Assembly: GCA_021399435.1 (NCBI GenBank)
Contig: JAJTUP010000003.1
Coordinates: 2,604,001-2,668,000 of the forward strand
From: Diaporthe sp. PMI_573
Taxonomy: Eukaryota > Ascomycota > Sordariomycetes > Diaporthales > Diaporthaceae
DNA: 64,000 bases
Direction: 5' to 3'
In this document: in pieces, positions 1 to 10,997 of the stretch
Layout: every line of letters starts with the position of its first letter
How positions within the stretch are numbered: position 1 is the first letter of the stretch
Position numbers and translations under genes: made by a program
Notes under the pieces: generated by a model
What the model saw: only the letters and a program-made list of their open reading frames with translations
Database searches by the model: none
What the model was told of the DNA's origin: nothing

Positions 1-1806
1 ATGTGTGCTGTGGTTGCGGCTGTTGCTGCCGTTATGTGAGCCGCCGGAGAAAGCGTGTTAGGCTTAGACTTTGTAAAGGCATTTGAGATGAAGTGGGCCT
101 AAGAACTTGAAAGCATATTTCCGTTGGACTTTCTGGGTGTTTTTAAATTCCAGCCAAACTATCAAATGGCATCGTTAGGCTTGAAGTATGGTGGTATAGA
201 CAAACAAGGACTCATAAGTCAGAGCAGCACTTTCTGCAGCCCACACGGATCCCAAGCTTGGGACTTTTGGGTGTGACTTGACAACTATACACACAAGGGA
301 TAGTCTATTTCTGGGACATACTTCTTTGGCATGTACTCCTGTGAAAGACTCTCTCGTCTTGACTTTTCACGTTGAATTCAGTGCTGATATCAGAGCAAAG
401 TGTATTATAAATGATTACTACTTGGAAGATGATACTTGGATGGAGATTTTCATGTTCTCATGCATTTATACTCGGACATGCGCTTGGGGTTGCTGTACAA
501 TGCATTACACAAACTATCCAAGGAATTCTTCAGGTAAACCATCTCCATGCTCGAATTGGCTTTAGGCACATGTTGGTCTCAACCTGGAAGTACTGAACAT
601 TTTCGTACCTGCTAATCGATAGGCAAAAGCTCTTGCACATGACCCATGCCGTGCAATCCCAGACGTGTAATTAAGTAATAGTGCCAGCTTCAATCTCTCT
701 AATGCAAATAATACATGATCCGTTCGATGCGTTACCAATGACTGTGAACAACCATTGTCATCCGTTTCTATTCTACAGCGACTTAGGTCACCAGTCCATC
801 TATGGCAGAAACCTGAAGAACTCGAGCATTTTCAGCATCAATACTTGCAGCGGGTTCAAATTCGCAGGCAAATCCATATGGGCTGACCCTGTCATTCCAG
901 ACGCCGCTGAGATCATTTCTTTTCCGTGGCTGACCTCTTCACTTTTGCAAGACTCTTATCTTAGAAAACGCCGTTGGGGTATATCGAGGCTTTAACTTCA
1001 TGTTTCACGAATATCGTATTTAATAGGGTAAAATTAATCTATGGTCTCCTAGATTGAAATTTGCGCAGGGAGCTGGGCGGGGAGGCACGCCATGCGCCGG
1101 GGTAAGTTGTCTAGACCTGCAGCTGCACAGTCACGCACAGTAAGCCACGGCCGTCAGCCATGATCCCACCAGCAGCGTGTTACCCGGGACCCATATTTTT
1201 GCTGCACGAAGGGTCCTATAACACGCATGTGCAGCTTTTGTAGGAACACGAGGGATGGATCAGTCCCACTTGCATCCCCTGCGATTCGGCTATCGCATCC
1301 CAACTTATGCAGAAGGGACGGAGTAACTAACTCCATCATCTGTCATTTCAAGTAAGACAACGGGAAAAAACCCCAGTCATCGGGATCTGGGCCACTGTTG
1401 AGTGAAGGGTGCCTCCGGAGCGGCGGCAGCGCGGTGATCCGCGTGGGATGCTGGTGGGCAGCGGGCCACACCCAACGAGGGCACGAACGGACGCGCGAAG
1501 GATTCAGGAACCACAGGCTAGCAAAGGCTGGGGCAACTTCACCTTGAAATCTCAATATGAGAGCATGCTGATCGGCGATTCCAGCCCCACCAACGTCACA
1601 CAGAATCTGTGTTTGACAGCTCCAGGCCTCCCTGTTGGTAGGAGGCGATGGGACCCTAAGAGAAAGCTTGTTCCTTGCCCTCCTCCTTCTGGGCGGGCCT
1701 TAAGATGCGCGGTGCTCTTTTTTAATAATTTTGTGTCCCGTGCTCCAGACCTGGGATCTTTCCCCGTGGCAACTACGTGCCCTTTTCTCATCCTGTTCTT
1801 GCCACC
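1..1806. other. Intergenic, no supportable gene
   Basis: The first ~1 kb is visibly AT-richer than the gene blocks. It holds only short open frames (the longest about 100 codons, near 681-995) with no family signature. From about 1.4 kb the composition becomes GC-rich and leads into the promoter of the gene at 1807. The frame on the minus strand over 1343-1869 looks like a GC-rich shadow. A degenerate gene or a non-coding transcript cannot be excluded. Confidence 0.5.
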
Positions 1807-2454
1807 ATGTCGCCCCGGCCAGCCGTCAAACTCGACACACCGGTGACATACCGACTCTATCTCAGCCACAGACTACCCCCGAGCAAGAAGGGCGGCCTTG
1901 TGGGCCCGATATGTGCCTGTCGTACCGCAAAGATAATCCAGGTCCCGAAGTCGCAGCAGCGGCTGGTCCTCCGGCAGACCCTCGCGAGGGCCGCAAGCCT
2001 GGAGGTCGCGAGACACCATGCTCTCCCGTTGGATAGCTTCACGGTGGCCTTGGACCGTGCCGTCATGCTATTCCGGCGTGGTCGTGCAGCCGATGACCAG
2101 AACCTGCCCGGGGTTGATATACGGACTGAGGACTCGTGGCCTGACGCAGAGGAGGCAATCCAGTTCTGGAGCCATCACGGCCTCGCGGTGCCCGTTTGGA
2201 TCGAGTTCTACGTCAAATCGCCGCCCGATCGTGGCCACTCGTTCATACTGCCCAGAAAGGCAGTCCCACCGAGAGGGAATGAGATTGCAGTCCATCAGGC
2301 TCTCGCGAACGAAGAGGCTCAGATCCTCAGGCTGCGCGACAGTTCATCCACTGCTTCGAGTACAGCCATTCCAAGCGGCTCAACGACGTCTAAAAGCAGC
2401 CACGGCTCATCTGGGTCGGACGATGAGACGGAAAGCACAACAAGCCAAACGTGA
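1807..2454 (+). CDS. Hypothetical protein, 215 aa
   Basis: I do not recognise this family. The start is chosen at the ATG at 1807 because it sits in a textbook context (GCCACCATGT); the frame is open a little further upstream but without another ATG. Residues 1 to ~155 look globular, with a basic segment (KKGGLVGPICACRTAKIIQ) and a Trp-rich stretch (EDSWPDAEEAIQFWSHHGL, VPVWIEFYV). The last ~55 residues are Ser/Thr-rich and disordered and end in an acidic patch (SDDETES). There is no signal peptide and no TM segment. It is intronless and isolated, with the next gene 1.9 kb downstream. The consistent composition and domain-plus-tail layout suggest a real but lineage-restricted gene. Function unknown. 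Confidence 0.6.
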   Translation: MSPRPAVKLDTPVTYRLYLSHRLPPSKKGGLVGPICACRTAKIIQVPKSQQRLVLRQTLARAASLEVARHHALPLDSFTVALDRAVMLFRRGRAADDQNLPGVDIRTEDSWPDAEEAIQFWSHHGLAVPVWIEFYVKSPPDRGHSFILPRKAVPPRGNEIAVHQALANEEAQILRLRDSSSTASSTAIPSGSTTSKSSHGSSGSDDETESTTSQT

Positions 2455-4325
2455 GATCGGAATTTGACAGTAGTGCTAGCTGTTCGGGCACAAGCCAAAG
2501 CGAGTTTATCGAGCAGTCCGGTCTAGCCTGTGTAGTAAGGCCAGAAATCAGACTTCACGACAGGACGCCGAGGTGTTGAGGAAGGGAGAAAGGGTAGTCA
2601 GCAGGTCGAGCTGTATTCAGGGGGATGCAATTGCATAGAAGGCGGAATCCATCATGGCCGGAGTTCTAGGGTTCCAAGGCTGGTTTCACGTTTCACCGGC
2701 TAGCTTGCTGCTTTAGATGTCATTTTCCTTGCAGACAGACAGAAAATAACCTTGCTGCTCAATGGCAACTGTGAAGGCCACAGTGAAGCCGTATATCCCC
2801 TTCCGGGCGGCCAGTATATGTGACCAACTGCCACAACTGGCTCACTCAACCCCACAGCAGAGGCCAGTGAACCGACCTCGGCGTGCAGGCCCGATGGGCA
2901 TGTGCAAGAAGGCTTCGAGTAATGCCTGACGCCAAGGTTTCGATCTGACCCACGAACACTTCTGCGTGTGTCAACGGAATTCTAGACCTGGGTGGGAGAG
3001 GTAGCAGTGACGAGCTCGGCGCGATAAATAAGAAGAAACTGACAGCGAGGGCGGGAATGGCTGACTGCTTTAGGTGCATGTGGCTGACTGTCATCAACGC
3101 CAGTCTGGTTTTGGCGACGGCAGCTAGCTGACGAGTGCCTGACCTCGCATTGCAATGGTGGCTCGGGGATCTCGTGATGTCTCAGCTGGAGTCCATGGCG
3201 AGATCGGTGATGCTTGCTTCTTGAAAAGATGGTACCACAGTAATCGGTCCCGATGTTGAGGGCCTCTTGGCACATGCGGTGGAAAGTGAGAACCTAACCC
3301 TCGGGTAGGTCCTCTCCCCCTTGGCGCTTAAGAGGAGTTGTGTCTGGCCTGGTCTGGGAACGGATCTTGGCCGAGGCTGATGGTCCCCAGACTCAAATTT
3401 TACAGACTACTTGTTATCTGATCCAACAGTGGATATGTGTTGCCGGTGCAAAGTTCCACGCAGAGTCGCTGTGGAAGGAAACAAGTGGGCCTGTGATTCG
3501 CTCTCAGGAGCCATGCCACCTGCTGTCGTATTCGCCGTGTCCAACACCTGCTCGCCTCGGAACTCCGAGGTTATCTTGTAAATATATGATTTGGGAACCA
3601 CTGGCAGGACGTTTCTTGTACAGTAGCTCCTTGAAGCAGTGCTTGACCTCGTAGTCTGTCAGTATAGGCGCCCGACCATCTCTTCACTTTGCCTCGGCTA
3701 TCCGATCTACCAGGCAAGACCCGTGTGATGGTTGGTGTAAGTGGCCAGGATGGAGAGAAAAAAAATGTACTTGAGCGAGTTTCCACAGTGCCTCTTTAGA
3801 GCCTCCTGATCAGACAACTTTCAGAGTAGGCCAAGGCATGATATTTTACACGATCCTGGGTCAAAGCAGGGATTGTCGCATGGTTCTTTGTAATGGGCCG
3901 CGAAGCTGCCCACATCAACGTGCCCCAGATTGCTCAGAAAAGCGGGCATGAGGATCTAATCTTATCTCATCTCCGAGGCTTCGGTTCGGCCTCGACGACG
4001 CGCGACCATCGCACATTCCTCGAATGTTCTTCGCCAGACTTTTTTTCTTCTTCATATCAGCTTGTGTGCTCTTCTGCGCATTGCCCCCTGGTGACTGAGA
4101 AATCCTGACACCTCATCTGTTATTCCACGGTTGACTCTCACCTCTCTGTCTCGGGCGCCCTGCATCTCTCTTACCTCGGCACGCCGGCAATTCCACCCAC
4201 ATGCCGCTCAGGTGCCTTTGAGATTCCGTGATACGCGTCCAGACTTCGCCAGTCTCTCCTGCATTTTCCCAAGCCGTTGCCGACTCTCGCATCAAGGCAA
4301 AATCCCAACCGAAAGCACTGCGAAA
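2455..4325. other. Intergenic, nothing recognised
   Basis: About 1.9 kb between the orphan gene and the PEX11-like gene. Only overlapping short frames of up to ~105 codons on both strands, none with a domain or a convincing splice partner. The last ~250 bases (CT-rich, for example around 4028-4050 and 4135-4160) are the likely promoter and 5' leader of the downstream gene. Confidence 0.5.
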
Positions 4326-5345
4326 ATGACAGAGACAGCATCCGCCCCCGAGACGGGCGCAACGGCCATCGCCGACCTCCCCACCGGCGAGCCGATCCCC
4401 GCCTCCACACCAGCAGACTCGACGACATCCAAACCGTCGCCAGCAGCGACCCGGAGTAACCTCGCGGCGCTCCTCAAAACCCTCCCCTCCAACACAGACG
4501 CCTTCCTCGCCCACCTGCAGCGCTGCCTCGCCACCCCCTCGGGCGTCGACACCCTCCTCCTCTTCATCTGCTACACATCGCGCTTCACCGGCGCCGCCCT
4601 CGCAAACCTCTCACAGTCCCTCCTCCGACGCCCCTCGCCCCGCGACCTCATCGCCCTCGCGTTCACACTCCCCGACAAGACCGCCGTAGTGGTGGAGGCC
4701 GCCGCCGCCGGGCCACCCGTCCCAGCCCTCTCGGCGCTCGTGGCCCGGCTCGCCGCGGTGCTCGCCACGAGGCTCAAGAACCTGGGCAGCCTGGCCTCGG
4801 AGGCGCGCACCATCGCCCGGCTGTGGGCCCTGGTGGGCATGTACTTCTGGGCCAAGCGGCTGGTGCTCAACCTGGTGGCGGCGCGCAGCAGTGGCGGCTC
4901 AGAAAAGGGCGCCGCCGCAGGACAGGGCGAGAGCAAGATGGCAACCCTCGTAAGCTGGGCGCAGCTGCTCTCGTGCGGCGCCTTCCAGGTCCTCGAGAAC
5001 GGCGCGTACCTGTCGGGCCGGGGCGTGCTGGGCTGGACGCCCGCGCAGCAGGGCAAGGCATACGTGGTCGGCGCCCGCTTCCTCGGCATCTACACCGCCC
5101 TGGAGCTGGGCCGCCTGCTTGCCGAGTTCGTCGCCAGGCGGGACCGGGACTACAGCGCCGCAACCGCCGAGGAGCGCGCAGAGGTCGACGCCCTGAGGCG
5201 GAGCGCCGCCATCAACATGGCCTGGGCGCCCCTTACGGTGCACTGGAGCGTGGACGGAGGATTCCTGACCGACCTCGTGGTCGGCGCGGGCGGTTGCATC
5301 CCCGGCGTGATACAGATGAGCAAGTTGTGGAGGGAGACGGCATGA
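4326..5345 (+). CDS. PEX11-family peroxisomal membrane protein (PEX11C-like)
   Basis: A 339-aa protein from a single exon. The ATG at 4326 (AAAATGAC context) is taken as start because the open frame upstream of it has the composition of a 5' leader. After a disordered Ala/Pro/Thr-rich N-terminus (~1-40), the order is that of fungal PEX11-type peroxins: an amphipathic region with LAALLKTLPSNTDAFL (~43-58) and VDTLLLFICYTSRF, a long helical middle ending in ARLWALVGMYFWAKRLVL, a hydrophobic helix around VSWAQLLSCGAFQVLENGAYL, and a C-terminal hydrophobic end (FLTDLVVGAGGCIPGVIQM). PEX11 proteins sit in the peroxisomal membrane and promote elongation and division of peroxisomes. The basis is resemblance in motif order and length; it could instead be another PEX11 subgroup. 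There is no obvious link to its neighbours. Confidence 0.75.
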   Translation: MTETASAPETGATAIADLPTGEPIPASTPADSTTSKPSPAATRSNLAALLKTLPSNTDAFLAHLQRCLATPSGVDTLLLFICYTSRFTGAALANLSQSLLRRPSPRDLIALAFTLPDKTAVVVEAAAAGPPVPALSALVARLAAVLATRLKNLGSLASEARTIARLWALVGMYFWAKRLVLNLVAARSSGGSEKGAAAGQGESKMATLVSWAQLLSCGAFQVLENGAYLSGRGVLGWTPAQQGKAYVVGARFLGIYTALELGRLLAEFVARRDRDYSAATAEERAEVDALRRSAAINMAWAPLTVHWSVDGGFLTDLVVGAGGCIPGVIQMSKLWRETA

Positions 5346-6264
5346 GCAGGGCGATACCGGTCTTGGTCTAAGAGGCACTAGAAATACATGCTTCAGCTTT
5401 ACTCAGGCAAGGACAGCGAGAAGTCTTCGAGGTAACCGTTCGGTTTTACGAACTCGTCATGGGTACACAGATCGAGTGAGGCATTGGACTCTGGCAGGAG
5501 GAGGGGGGCGGTGTACATATGCGACGCGCACATAGAATTGCTCATAACATAGAGCACGATAGATCACCACAAAGAAGCTTTACCCGGGTATCTCCTACAT
5601 GGCCACGACATCTGAATAGTGGGTCAGCTAGGCATCCCTTACTACCCTCCTATGGGAAACCCTCTTATGGGAAACTCTCCTATAGGTAAACCTCTAACCT
5701 ATGAGAAAATGTCCTGTGGAATAACCACCTATGGGTAACCTCGTATAGGATAACTATTTAAGCGGTGATTAAGCCACGAGGTGCTCTGTAACGACGTTTT
5801 TGTATTTTTCGAAAATGTGGCTGCCTTGTCGTAATCATGTATGTGAAATGGTATGTTGTTCATCCACTGCTTTGTAGGTCCAAAATGCCGCCAAAATATT
5901 GGGGCTCCCTCCCAACAACTCAAAAATAGAGCTCATCGGCTCCCAGTCTCATATCTCCCGTTCCCCCTAGTCATCTAGAAATACATAGTTTGGATATCAT
6001 GAGCTTTATGTCCTCCCCAATCTTTACCGCTGATGCAGGTCTCGACAGACCATTCTTCCAAAATGACAATCAGCACATGAGTGACGCTGATGATACCGTC
6101 ATGACCTCCCAAATTCGTTATCGTTTTCATAAACAAACCCTTAGCAAATCAGAGACTCCCATAACTCCTGGCGCTGGTTTAAACACAAGCCACGAGGGAC
6201 TTGTTTCATTCCCTGTCTAAAACATCAATCGCACCTGCATTTTCTGGGATCAAAGCCATGCCTT
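5346..6264. other. Intergenic, AT-richer, containing a dispersed repeat
   Basis: Between the PEX11-like gene and the convergent GPI-type gene. The centre is occupied by the short-unit tandem array and flank annotated separately at 5641-5855. The rest shows only short frames (a 76-codon frame at 5990-6220 has no family signature). Confidence 0.5.
5641..5855. repeat. Dispersed repeat, copy 1 (tandem CCTATAGG-core array plus flank)
   Basis: From ~5646 to 5757 there are about seven degenerate 14-20 bp units close to CCTCCTATAGGANAA (for example CCTCTTATGGGAAA, CTCTCCTATAGGTAAA, CCTCGTATAGGATAA). They are followed at ~5784-5855 by a non-repetitive flank (CTCTGTAACGACGTTTT, then ATGTATGTGAAATGGTAT). 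The same array type and the same flank recur in the same orientation at 54735-55003. This is seen directly in the sequence. The element's true ends, class and coding capacity are not visible. Confidence 0.75.
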
Positions 6265-7182
6265 CTACCGGAACATGATGCCGAGAAGCATCGCACCAAC
6301 GGTGAGGCAAAGCGGCCAATTCGTGCAAAGCCTCGGCGATAGTGAAACCTGAGCGTCGAAAGGACTGCCCCCGCCTCGACCCTGACCATCCCCATCGTCC
6401 TGAGATGATGGTGCCGCGGACGCCGCGATGGCACTCGTCGTGAAAGTGTTTGATGACTGTGTCGGTGTTTGCGAACTCGTCTGTGTATCACTCGGCGGGG
6501 GCGTGAACAGCTGCGATGTCGTGGCAGAGGATGTCGGTAACGGCGGAATTATGGTGGTAAGGCTTGAGATAGCTGTAGCGCTTGATTGTATTGGTGGAAC
6601 AACCAGAGTGCTCGAGGCAGGCGGTGGCTCAGGTGTGGGTATTATCGTAAACGAGCCAATGCTCCTCGAGGTTGAACTCAAAGCAGGAGGTGTGAAAATT
6701 ACGGGGGGAATTGTCGGGGCGACGGTGGGCGGCACGGCGATGCTGGTGGTCGGCGGCACCGCTATACTTGTTGGCGGAGCCGCTATGCTGGTTGTGGTCC
6801 TTGCAGTGGTGCTGGTTGTCTGTGCCAGCGTAATATCGTCGCCGTGGCCGTCGCACGTATGCAACAGCAACACCCCGCGCTGTGCGAAGTCGAGCACAGA
6901 GTCCCTGGTTGAAGAAACATCGTCGCACACCATGTCGACCACCTGCTCGACCGTCTTGATGCCATCCCGGCACGTGTCGGAGCAGCGCTCGCCTGATGCA
7001 AAGTCGGCTTGGGTACATCCCATGAACGGAGCATTGTATGCCATGTTGCACATTGTCGGCAGGACTCCGTTTGCGATCGGTTGGAGGTCATTTAGGGAGA
7101 CCGCGGCTGCCGTCGAGAGCATGGCTGCCAAGCCCCAGAGCTGTGACGGCTGCCTCCGCCTCGCCCGGGCATGGGCTGCCAT
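6265..7182 (-). CDS. Secreted Ser/Thr/Pro-rich, probable GPI-anchored protein
   Basis: A 305-aa protein. The start is set at the ATG at 7182, giving a basic n-region (AHARARRRQ) and a hydrophobic core (LWGLAAMLSTAAAVS) as signal peptide. Residues ~35-115 form a small cysteine domain with six Cys (MCNMAYN, GCTQADF, RCSDTC, DMVCDD, LHTCDG); this pattern (LPTMC...AYN...GC..DF..G..CS..C..G) recalls a widespread uncharacterised fungal secreted family. A long Ser/Thr/Pro mucin-like stalk follows, beginning with imperfect TSIAVPPT repeats. The C-terminus is a hydrophobic tail (WPLCLTVGAMLLGIMF) after a small-residue segment, as expected for a GPI-attachment signal. It is likely displayed on the plasma membrane or cell wall. 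No enzymatic motif. The function is unknown; adhesion or wall architecture is only inference from the layout. Confidence 0.75.
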   Translation of the reverse strand: MAAHARARRRQPSQLWGLAAMLSTAAAVSLNDLQPIANGVLPTMCNMAYNAPFMGCTQADFASGERCSDTCRDGIKTVEQVVDMVCDDVSSTRDSVLDFAQRGVLLLHTCDGHGDDITLAQTTSTTARTTTSIAAPPTSIAVPPTTSIAVPPTVAPTIPPVIFTPPALSSTSRSIGSFTIIPTPEPPPASSTLVVPPIQSSATAISSLTTIIPPLPTSSATTSQLFTPPPSDTQTSSQTPTQSSNTFTTSAIAASAAPSSQDDGDGQGRGGGSPFDAQVSLSPRLCTNWPLCLTVGAMLLGIMFR

Positions 7183-9878
7183 CCTGCCGGCCGCCTTTGT
7201 CTTCCCAGACTCCCAGCTCAGTATCTTGGTGAAGGAGGTCGTCATCGAGCCGAATTGGATTCCATCCCACAAAGTAGGCCCCGGGGCCATGTGTTACAGG
7301 AGACGAGAGCTGAAGGTCAGACTGAGTGCCGGCAGCAGGGCGAGTGGTCTTGTAGTCTTCCGGCTCAAACAATAAGATCTTTGTAAGACGCAGTGCTAGG
7401 ATTACTCCTTGCTCGTGACGAACCGGGTCAGTGCGGACTTCTGGCCGCCGGGTGGTTGGCCGAAACTCGATGTGTGTCAGGCAGTGGTAAAAGATGAGGT
7501 GATGTGTACTAGCTTCCCTGGTGATGGGCACTGCCCGAACACGGTTGAACGAAGCCGGCAGAACGTGGGTGCCCTTCCCGGTCAATGCGGCTATTAAGCC
7601 AAGAATCCTTCAATTAAGATCTCAACTGTTCCAGTTGGCAGTTCTGATAGCTGTCGATCGTCACCAAGCCGTGCTAGTCGAAACACACACTCCGGTCCGC
7701 AGGCTGTAGAGTCGCCCAGCCTCCCGTACTGACGGAATGACCGCCGTGGTCGATTGGCCTCCCGCACCTTCCTAGGGCCCTCGCACGTAAGAAGATCGGG
7801 GCGGAGGACTCCAAGACTTTCAATGTCGATTGCCGAAGGTCAGCCGAAGATTTGGACGGGATGGAACGTGTGCGCGCTGGTCAAGTCTCAGACTACCAAT
7901 CGCGACGTCGATGTTGACTAGATGAAAAGCTGAGAGGACGGCGTCCGGCGCAGAAGCCAAGGTGTGCGGATGAAAAGGACCAAGCTCAATGTCGAAACGT
8001 GGTGGCTGTCAGGAGGATGTCATATGGTGATGTGTGGTTTGCTGCGGTGGCATCCAAGGAAGGCACCGCCCAAGGTTCAAGGTCGTTATGACGAAGTGGC
8101 GACTCACACACTTGTCCCGAGCCCTGGTTTTAGGTCTCGAAGCGAACCACAGGCCTGGGGAGATGTAGGCACAGCCTAACCTGCGCAGGTGACGGAGAGG
8201 TGTGTGTGAGGAGGTTCAAACGTCAGGGGTTGATCGCTTCAACAGCCAAGGATCGTGTTTGAACTGTTTGAACAAAGTTGTACATCCAGAGACAGACCCC
8301 TGGACGACTCGTGGATGACTGCGGAGTTGCCCAAAGACCTGAAGAGAAACCAAAAGGGGGTGTAAGAGAACCTGCGACGTCCAAACAGCCATACCTTCCT
8401 TATTACCTTTTGTAAAGAGCGGCCATCTCGTTGCTGGCGCTGGGCGTTTGTGCGGGTGTCAACTGCCTCGGGACGCCTTGCCGACGCAGACTGTGCAGGC
8501 TGCGGGCTGCAGGCTGCAGGTGCGAACCAGGAAGGGGGGCCCAATGGCTGGGGATTTGATTCGCTGCTAGTCAGATAGAGGCTTGCAGATTCTGTGAGCC
8601 TCCGTTGTTTCAATGGCCCATTCTTGAGACCAGCAGCTGTGATCTGGGGGAGCTGTTGGCTTACCGCGCGGGCAGGCCAATCCTGTCGAAACGCCAGCAG
8701 CTGTCCGAAGGCAGGTGAAACGCGGGATTGGGGGGCAGAAGGGCAGAAGGGGGAGAAGAGAAACGTTCGTGCTCACCCCTGCCGAGGCTGGACGTCGGAA
8801 ACGCCTGCTTGATTGGCTGGCAGGGGCCGCTCTGGCGAGCTGTCCCACCCCCAGGAACCACTTTTACACCGCCACGAGCAGGAACCGTCGATCCAGTTCA
8901 ACAACACCCATCGTCGGTCCAGTCAGGGACAAGTGACGACCTGCTGCTGCTGGCCCGCAGCTGGACTGGCAGCTGAGCGTCCACTTGTCGATCACATCCA
9001 AGCCCCGTCTCTTGTAGCACAGATTGCGAGCTTCTACGCCCTTCTCGGAATAGACCTCGAGGCAAAAGCGAAGGCACTACAAGATTGGTCGACCGTCTGG
9101 ACATCGGGCGATGACGTACGGCAAGATCGACTTAGGATCGTGAAGTGTGGTATAAGCAGGCCGTCGACTAGGCCCCAGTAGCAACGGCCCCAGCAAGCAT
9201 GGGAGGCTCGGACGGAGATGCATGAGGCTGCAGCAGACGTCGCAACAAAGGCAGGCTGCGGTGCCAATGGGGTGATACTGCTGCTCATTCTGAACGCGAT
9301 GGACGTGTGCTTCTAAGCACGAGCACGACTCCTTTGGTGAGCTCTCTGGGTTTGTCTCATCCACAGTGCTATGTGACCTGGGTTCGTCTTACGAAGACGG
9401 TGGATGACATGGCTGAGCATATCTGTATGCATGTCTGTTTTGGTCATGTGAGGTTCCACTGACAAGATGAGCCGCAGAAGCTGGATCATCGCGGGTTTGA
9501 CTGCAGATGCGTACTGCGTATTGCAAGAATGACGGCCAACGTGCATCTGTCGGCTGGGATGTGCTCGGCCGATACAGCACTAATACCAAGGCCAGCCGAG
9601 TCGACCCGCCCTAGCTTCGAGAGTCTCTGCATCATCGACCCTGAAAGCGGCGACACACCCCTAGTGATGTGATCACCAGCTGGAATGCGACCGTTCAACC
9701 AGGCCAAGGCGCAATAACACAGGCTTGCACGTGTGCGTTCTAGCCATTGCCGGTCTTTGGAACGTCCAAGAGCCTCACATGTCTTCTTCCTCTCCTTCAA
9801 TGCCTTCAGCGACGCCCTCCGACCCATTCGTTGCCCTTACATGATATACGGCAGGCATAAATCCAACCCCCAAAGAAC
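7183..9878. other. Intergenic, 2.7 kb, nothing recognised
   Basis: The promoter of the GPI-type gene (transcribed leftward) lies at the left end and that of the 150-aa gene at the right end. Between them I see only overlapping frames under ~125 codons with no domain. At 8500-8520 there is a short imperfect repeat (GCAGGCTGCGGGCTGCAGGC). No tRNA-like A-box/B-box pair was found by eye. Confidence 0.45.
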
Positions 9879-10395
9879 ATGTCTTCCACAAGGTTTCTTT
9901 CGTCCCGGCCTCTGGCCGGAGCAGCACTGAGGCCCGGGCGGCTGCCCATCCGGCGAGCAGCACCATCCATAGCATCTCAGCGAGCCAATTACGCCCCAAT
10001 ACCACCCCTAGATAAGAAGAACGACGACCTGGGCGGGCCATACGGACAGGAGTCTCCCAATCCCGAGCACAGGCAGAAGCAGAACCGGTATGTGTCCCTC
10101 CTCAATTACAAAGCCGGCCAGCAGCTGAGGTATTATATCGCTTGCAAGCAGGGGTTTCGCCTTCCGCACAGCAGTGACCATCGGCCTGGGACTCGGCACC
10201 GTCGCCATCTTCTCCGCCTTCGCGAGCCCGCGACAGATCGCCCAGCGCCAGATCGAAAACGACAAGGTGATCGGGGCGGGGCCCTATTCAAACACGGGCA
10301 AGGCCCTGGCTGACCTCAAGCGCCGAGACGGTGTCAAAACTTCCCACCAGCTGCACCAGGAGCAGTCGGGCTCGAGTATCCTGGGGACCAAGTGA
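9879..10395 (+). CDS. Small membrane protein, likely mitochondrial, 150 aa (spliced)
   Basis: Two exons: 9879..10087 and 10152..10395. The 64 bp intron has donor GTATGT and acceptor GCAAGCAG, and splicing restores one frame (...RQKQNR|GFAFRTAV...). The N-terminus (MSSTRFLSSRPLAGAALRPG, then RRAAP) is Arg/Ser/Ala-rich without acidic residues, like a mitochondrial presequence. Residues ~70-90 (FRTAVTIGLGLGTVAIFSAFA) form one TM helix. The rest is hydrophilic (RQIAQRQIENDKVIGAGPYSN and a Lys/Gln-rich C-terminus). This topology is typical of single-pass inner-membrane accessory proteins, but I do not recognise the family. The ATG sits in an AGAACATG context. Without splicing the frame runs into unlikely Arg/His-rich sequence, which supports the intron. 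Confidence 0.65.
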
Positions 10396-10997
10396 GTCGG
10401 GGAGCTCTGCCATTTTGGGCTGTTGGGACGCGCCGGTCGAGCGTAGATGGTGGGTGGTGGGTGGTGGGTGTCGTGCTCATGAGCTGGTCCCAGGGCCTGA
10501 AGCGGACGGATGTCGAACGGATCTGGTGTCACGATGGCTAGTTGTGCGGTAGTAGAGGACCCGAATGCACTCGAAACGTGCTGAAATCAAGTCAATGCAG
10601 CAGATAAAAGGAGTCAATGCTTCAACATTACGGCTAAATTTAGCGACGTGCCACGATCGATGGCGTCGGTGGTTGGGAGTTCCTGGTGTTCAGGACGCTG
10701 TGAAGAGCCGTTGAACGTCGACCTCGCCGTAGAGAAACGCGGCTGGGCCGCTGAGGCGTACCGCCAGCTTTTTCAGACATAAGCCCGCTTCTATTGGCAG
10801 TAATTCTTATGAGTCAATGAATATCCTTAAACAAATAGCTGGCACAAGTACGTCAAGATACACGCAACATGTACGCACCAAATCAGAATAACGCCAGGTC
10901 GTGATCGAAACCAGGCGGACACGGTGAACAAAATAAGGGATAAATAGTCTATAGTCTGATAGCAAGAGAGTAGTATAAATGAGGTCCAGCCCCAACA
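10396..10997. other. Intergenic between convergent genes
   Basis: A 600 bp convergent interval holding the 3' ends of the 150-aa gene and of the Golgi pH regulator gene. It has a short GGTGGGTGGTGGGTGGTGG stretch near 10450. The right part (10800-10980) is AT-richer, as in fungal 3' untranslated regions. Nothing else seen. Confidence 0.5.

Noticed and set aside
6428..7375. 315-codon open frame on the plus strand opposite the GPI-type gene
   Set aside because: It is the mirror of the Ser/Thr/Pro-rich coding strand and reads as Gly/Val repeats; the minus strand has signal peptide, Cys motif and GPI tail.
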